From CAYVTV01 sp964526475 (GTDB lineage Bacteria; Bacteroidota; Bacteroidia; Bacteroidales; GCA-2748055), in NCBI GenBank assembly GCA_964526475.1, contig CAZGKF010000008.1:22050-86049 (forward strand): a stretch of 64,000 nt of DNA. Direction: 5' to 3'. Shown here in pieces: positions 63,669 through 64,000 of the stretch. The notes below the pieces were generated by a model. That model ran no database searches. It was not told where the DNA came from and was given only the letters and a program-made list of their open reading frames with translations. Within the stretch, counting starts at the first letter, position 1. Every line of letters starts with the position of its first letter. A program made the translations under genes and the position numbers.

Positions 63669-64000
63669 AACTTTTCAGATTAGTAAGAGGATAGAATTTT
63701 AATTCACGAAAATAATATTAAACTGGTAAACTAAAAATTAATCTAACCTGCTTTGAATTAGAACACAAAAAAATTCCTTTTTTTTTTTAGGAATTTCACA
63801 GATAATGCTTTTAAGTGATTCTAACATGCTTTTTTTACCAGCTATCCGTGGCTAATGAAAAATATATTATAGGATAATAAGCAGAATCTTTAAGGCAATA
63901 TTTTTGTTCTTACCTGACCCACCCCCAAAGAGGCTGTCTAAAAAACCTTATGACTTTAGAATTCACTTTCAATTTGTAAGTTATTCTATAAAAACCTCTG
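63669..64000. other. Upstream region with a possible IS end
   Basis: No gene seen. AAATTCCT (63772-63779) and AGGAATTT form an inverted repeat around a T-run near 63771-63797. GAGGCTGTCTAAAAAACC at about 63931-63948 resembles the terminal inverted repeat of some Bacteroidota insertion sequences and may mark an element that continues beyond the window. Confidence 0.3.

Noticed and set aside
1..64000. CRISPR arrays, rRNA and tRNA genes
   Set aside because: No regular direct repeats with unique spacers, no rRNA-like conserved stretches and no recognisable tRNA T-arm signatures were found by eye; covariance-model scans would be needed to exclude small RNAs.

Overview
The window looks like a scaffold from an AT-rich, Gram-negative member of the Bacteroidota, most like the anaerobic Bacteroidales/Marinilabiliales side. 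The signs are a TonB-dependent receptor with an N-terminal carboxypeptidase-D-like domain, a DUF4294 protein, a relic of a SusC/D-type ECF sigma factor, lipid A synthesis (LpxB), reg-propeller sensor architecture, several Bacteroidota-style promoter boxes (TAnnTTTG) and a four-subunit ferredoxin-dependent 2-oxoacid oxidoreductase. Two runs of exactly 100 N (57655-57654+100 and 61207-61306) mark scaffold joins, so this is probably a draft or metagenome assembly. No rRNA, tRNA or CRISPR array was recognised.

Layout. 1-10.5 kb: 3' part of a Gfo/Idh/MocA oxidoreductase, ispE with a strange GC-rich in-frame insert, gcvP, a metallo-beta-lactamase hydrolase with pcm, then a divergent degenerate Gfo-like gene with a polyisoprenyl-phosphate sugar transferase, thpR and elbB. 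10.5-16 kb: a TonB receptor, a beta-helix lipoprotein and a collapsed relic of a second receptor. 16-21.5 kb: DUF4294, two CDGSH iron-sulfur proteins, an acyl-CoA carboxylase beta subunit with its biotin carrier, and an alanine/sodium symporter carrying an extra domain. 21.6-22.9 kb: a gene graveyard (IS982-like fragment, ROK kinase stub, secreted-protein gene with a nonsense codon) framed by palindromic repeats. 22.9-28.7 kb: two UroD-superfamily proteins around a sodium/solute symporter, an ECF sigma relic and a secreted beta-propeller protein.

28.7-40.3 kb is mostly housekeeping: a tight surE/membrane protein/lpxB/SpoIID-like operon, pheT, a WD40 protein, a MATE exporter, yicC, gmk and nadD. 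40.3-45.9 kb holds a secreted-type Gfo oxidoreductase, korDABC and a PLP aminotransferase. 46-56.6 kb: an IS1595 transposase relic, an acyl-CoA ligase, a very large propeller-SpoIIE phosphatase sensor, metH and metF. 56.6-64 kb is an accessory and eroded end: truncated antitoxin abutting a truncated SGNH hydrolase, palindromic repeats, an M23/PKD lipoprotein, a HepT/MntA toxin-antitoxin pair and a GH2 glycosidase cut by an assembly gap.

How the genes work together. MetF supplies methyl-tetrahydrofolate to cobalamin-dependent MetH, GcvP feeds the same one-carbon pool from glycine, and the UroD-like pair (both with a His-x-Cys motif) is a candidate methyl-transfer/uptake module. KorDABC and the carboxylase genes fit fermentative or anaerobic 2-oxoacid and methylmalonyl/propionyl-CoA metabolism. 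GH2, the beta-propeller protein and the TAT-type Gfo oxidoreductase fit polysaccharide use. The most unusual material is not one intact new system. It is the UroD-transporter-UroD cassette, the recurrent small palindromes (several of which sit at gene ends or rearrangement scars), and a series of previously hidden pseudogenes that show active remodelling.
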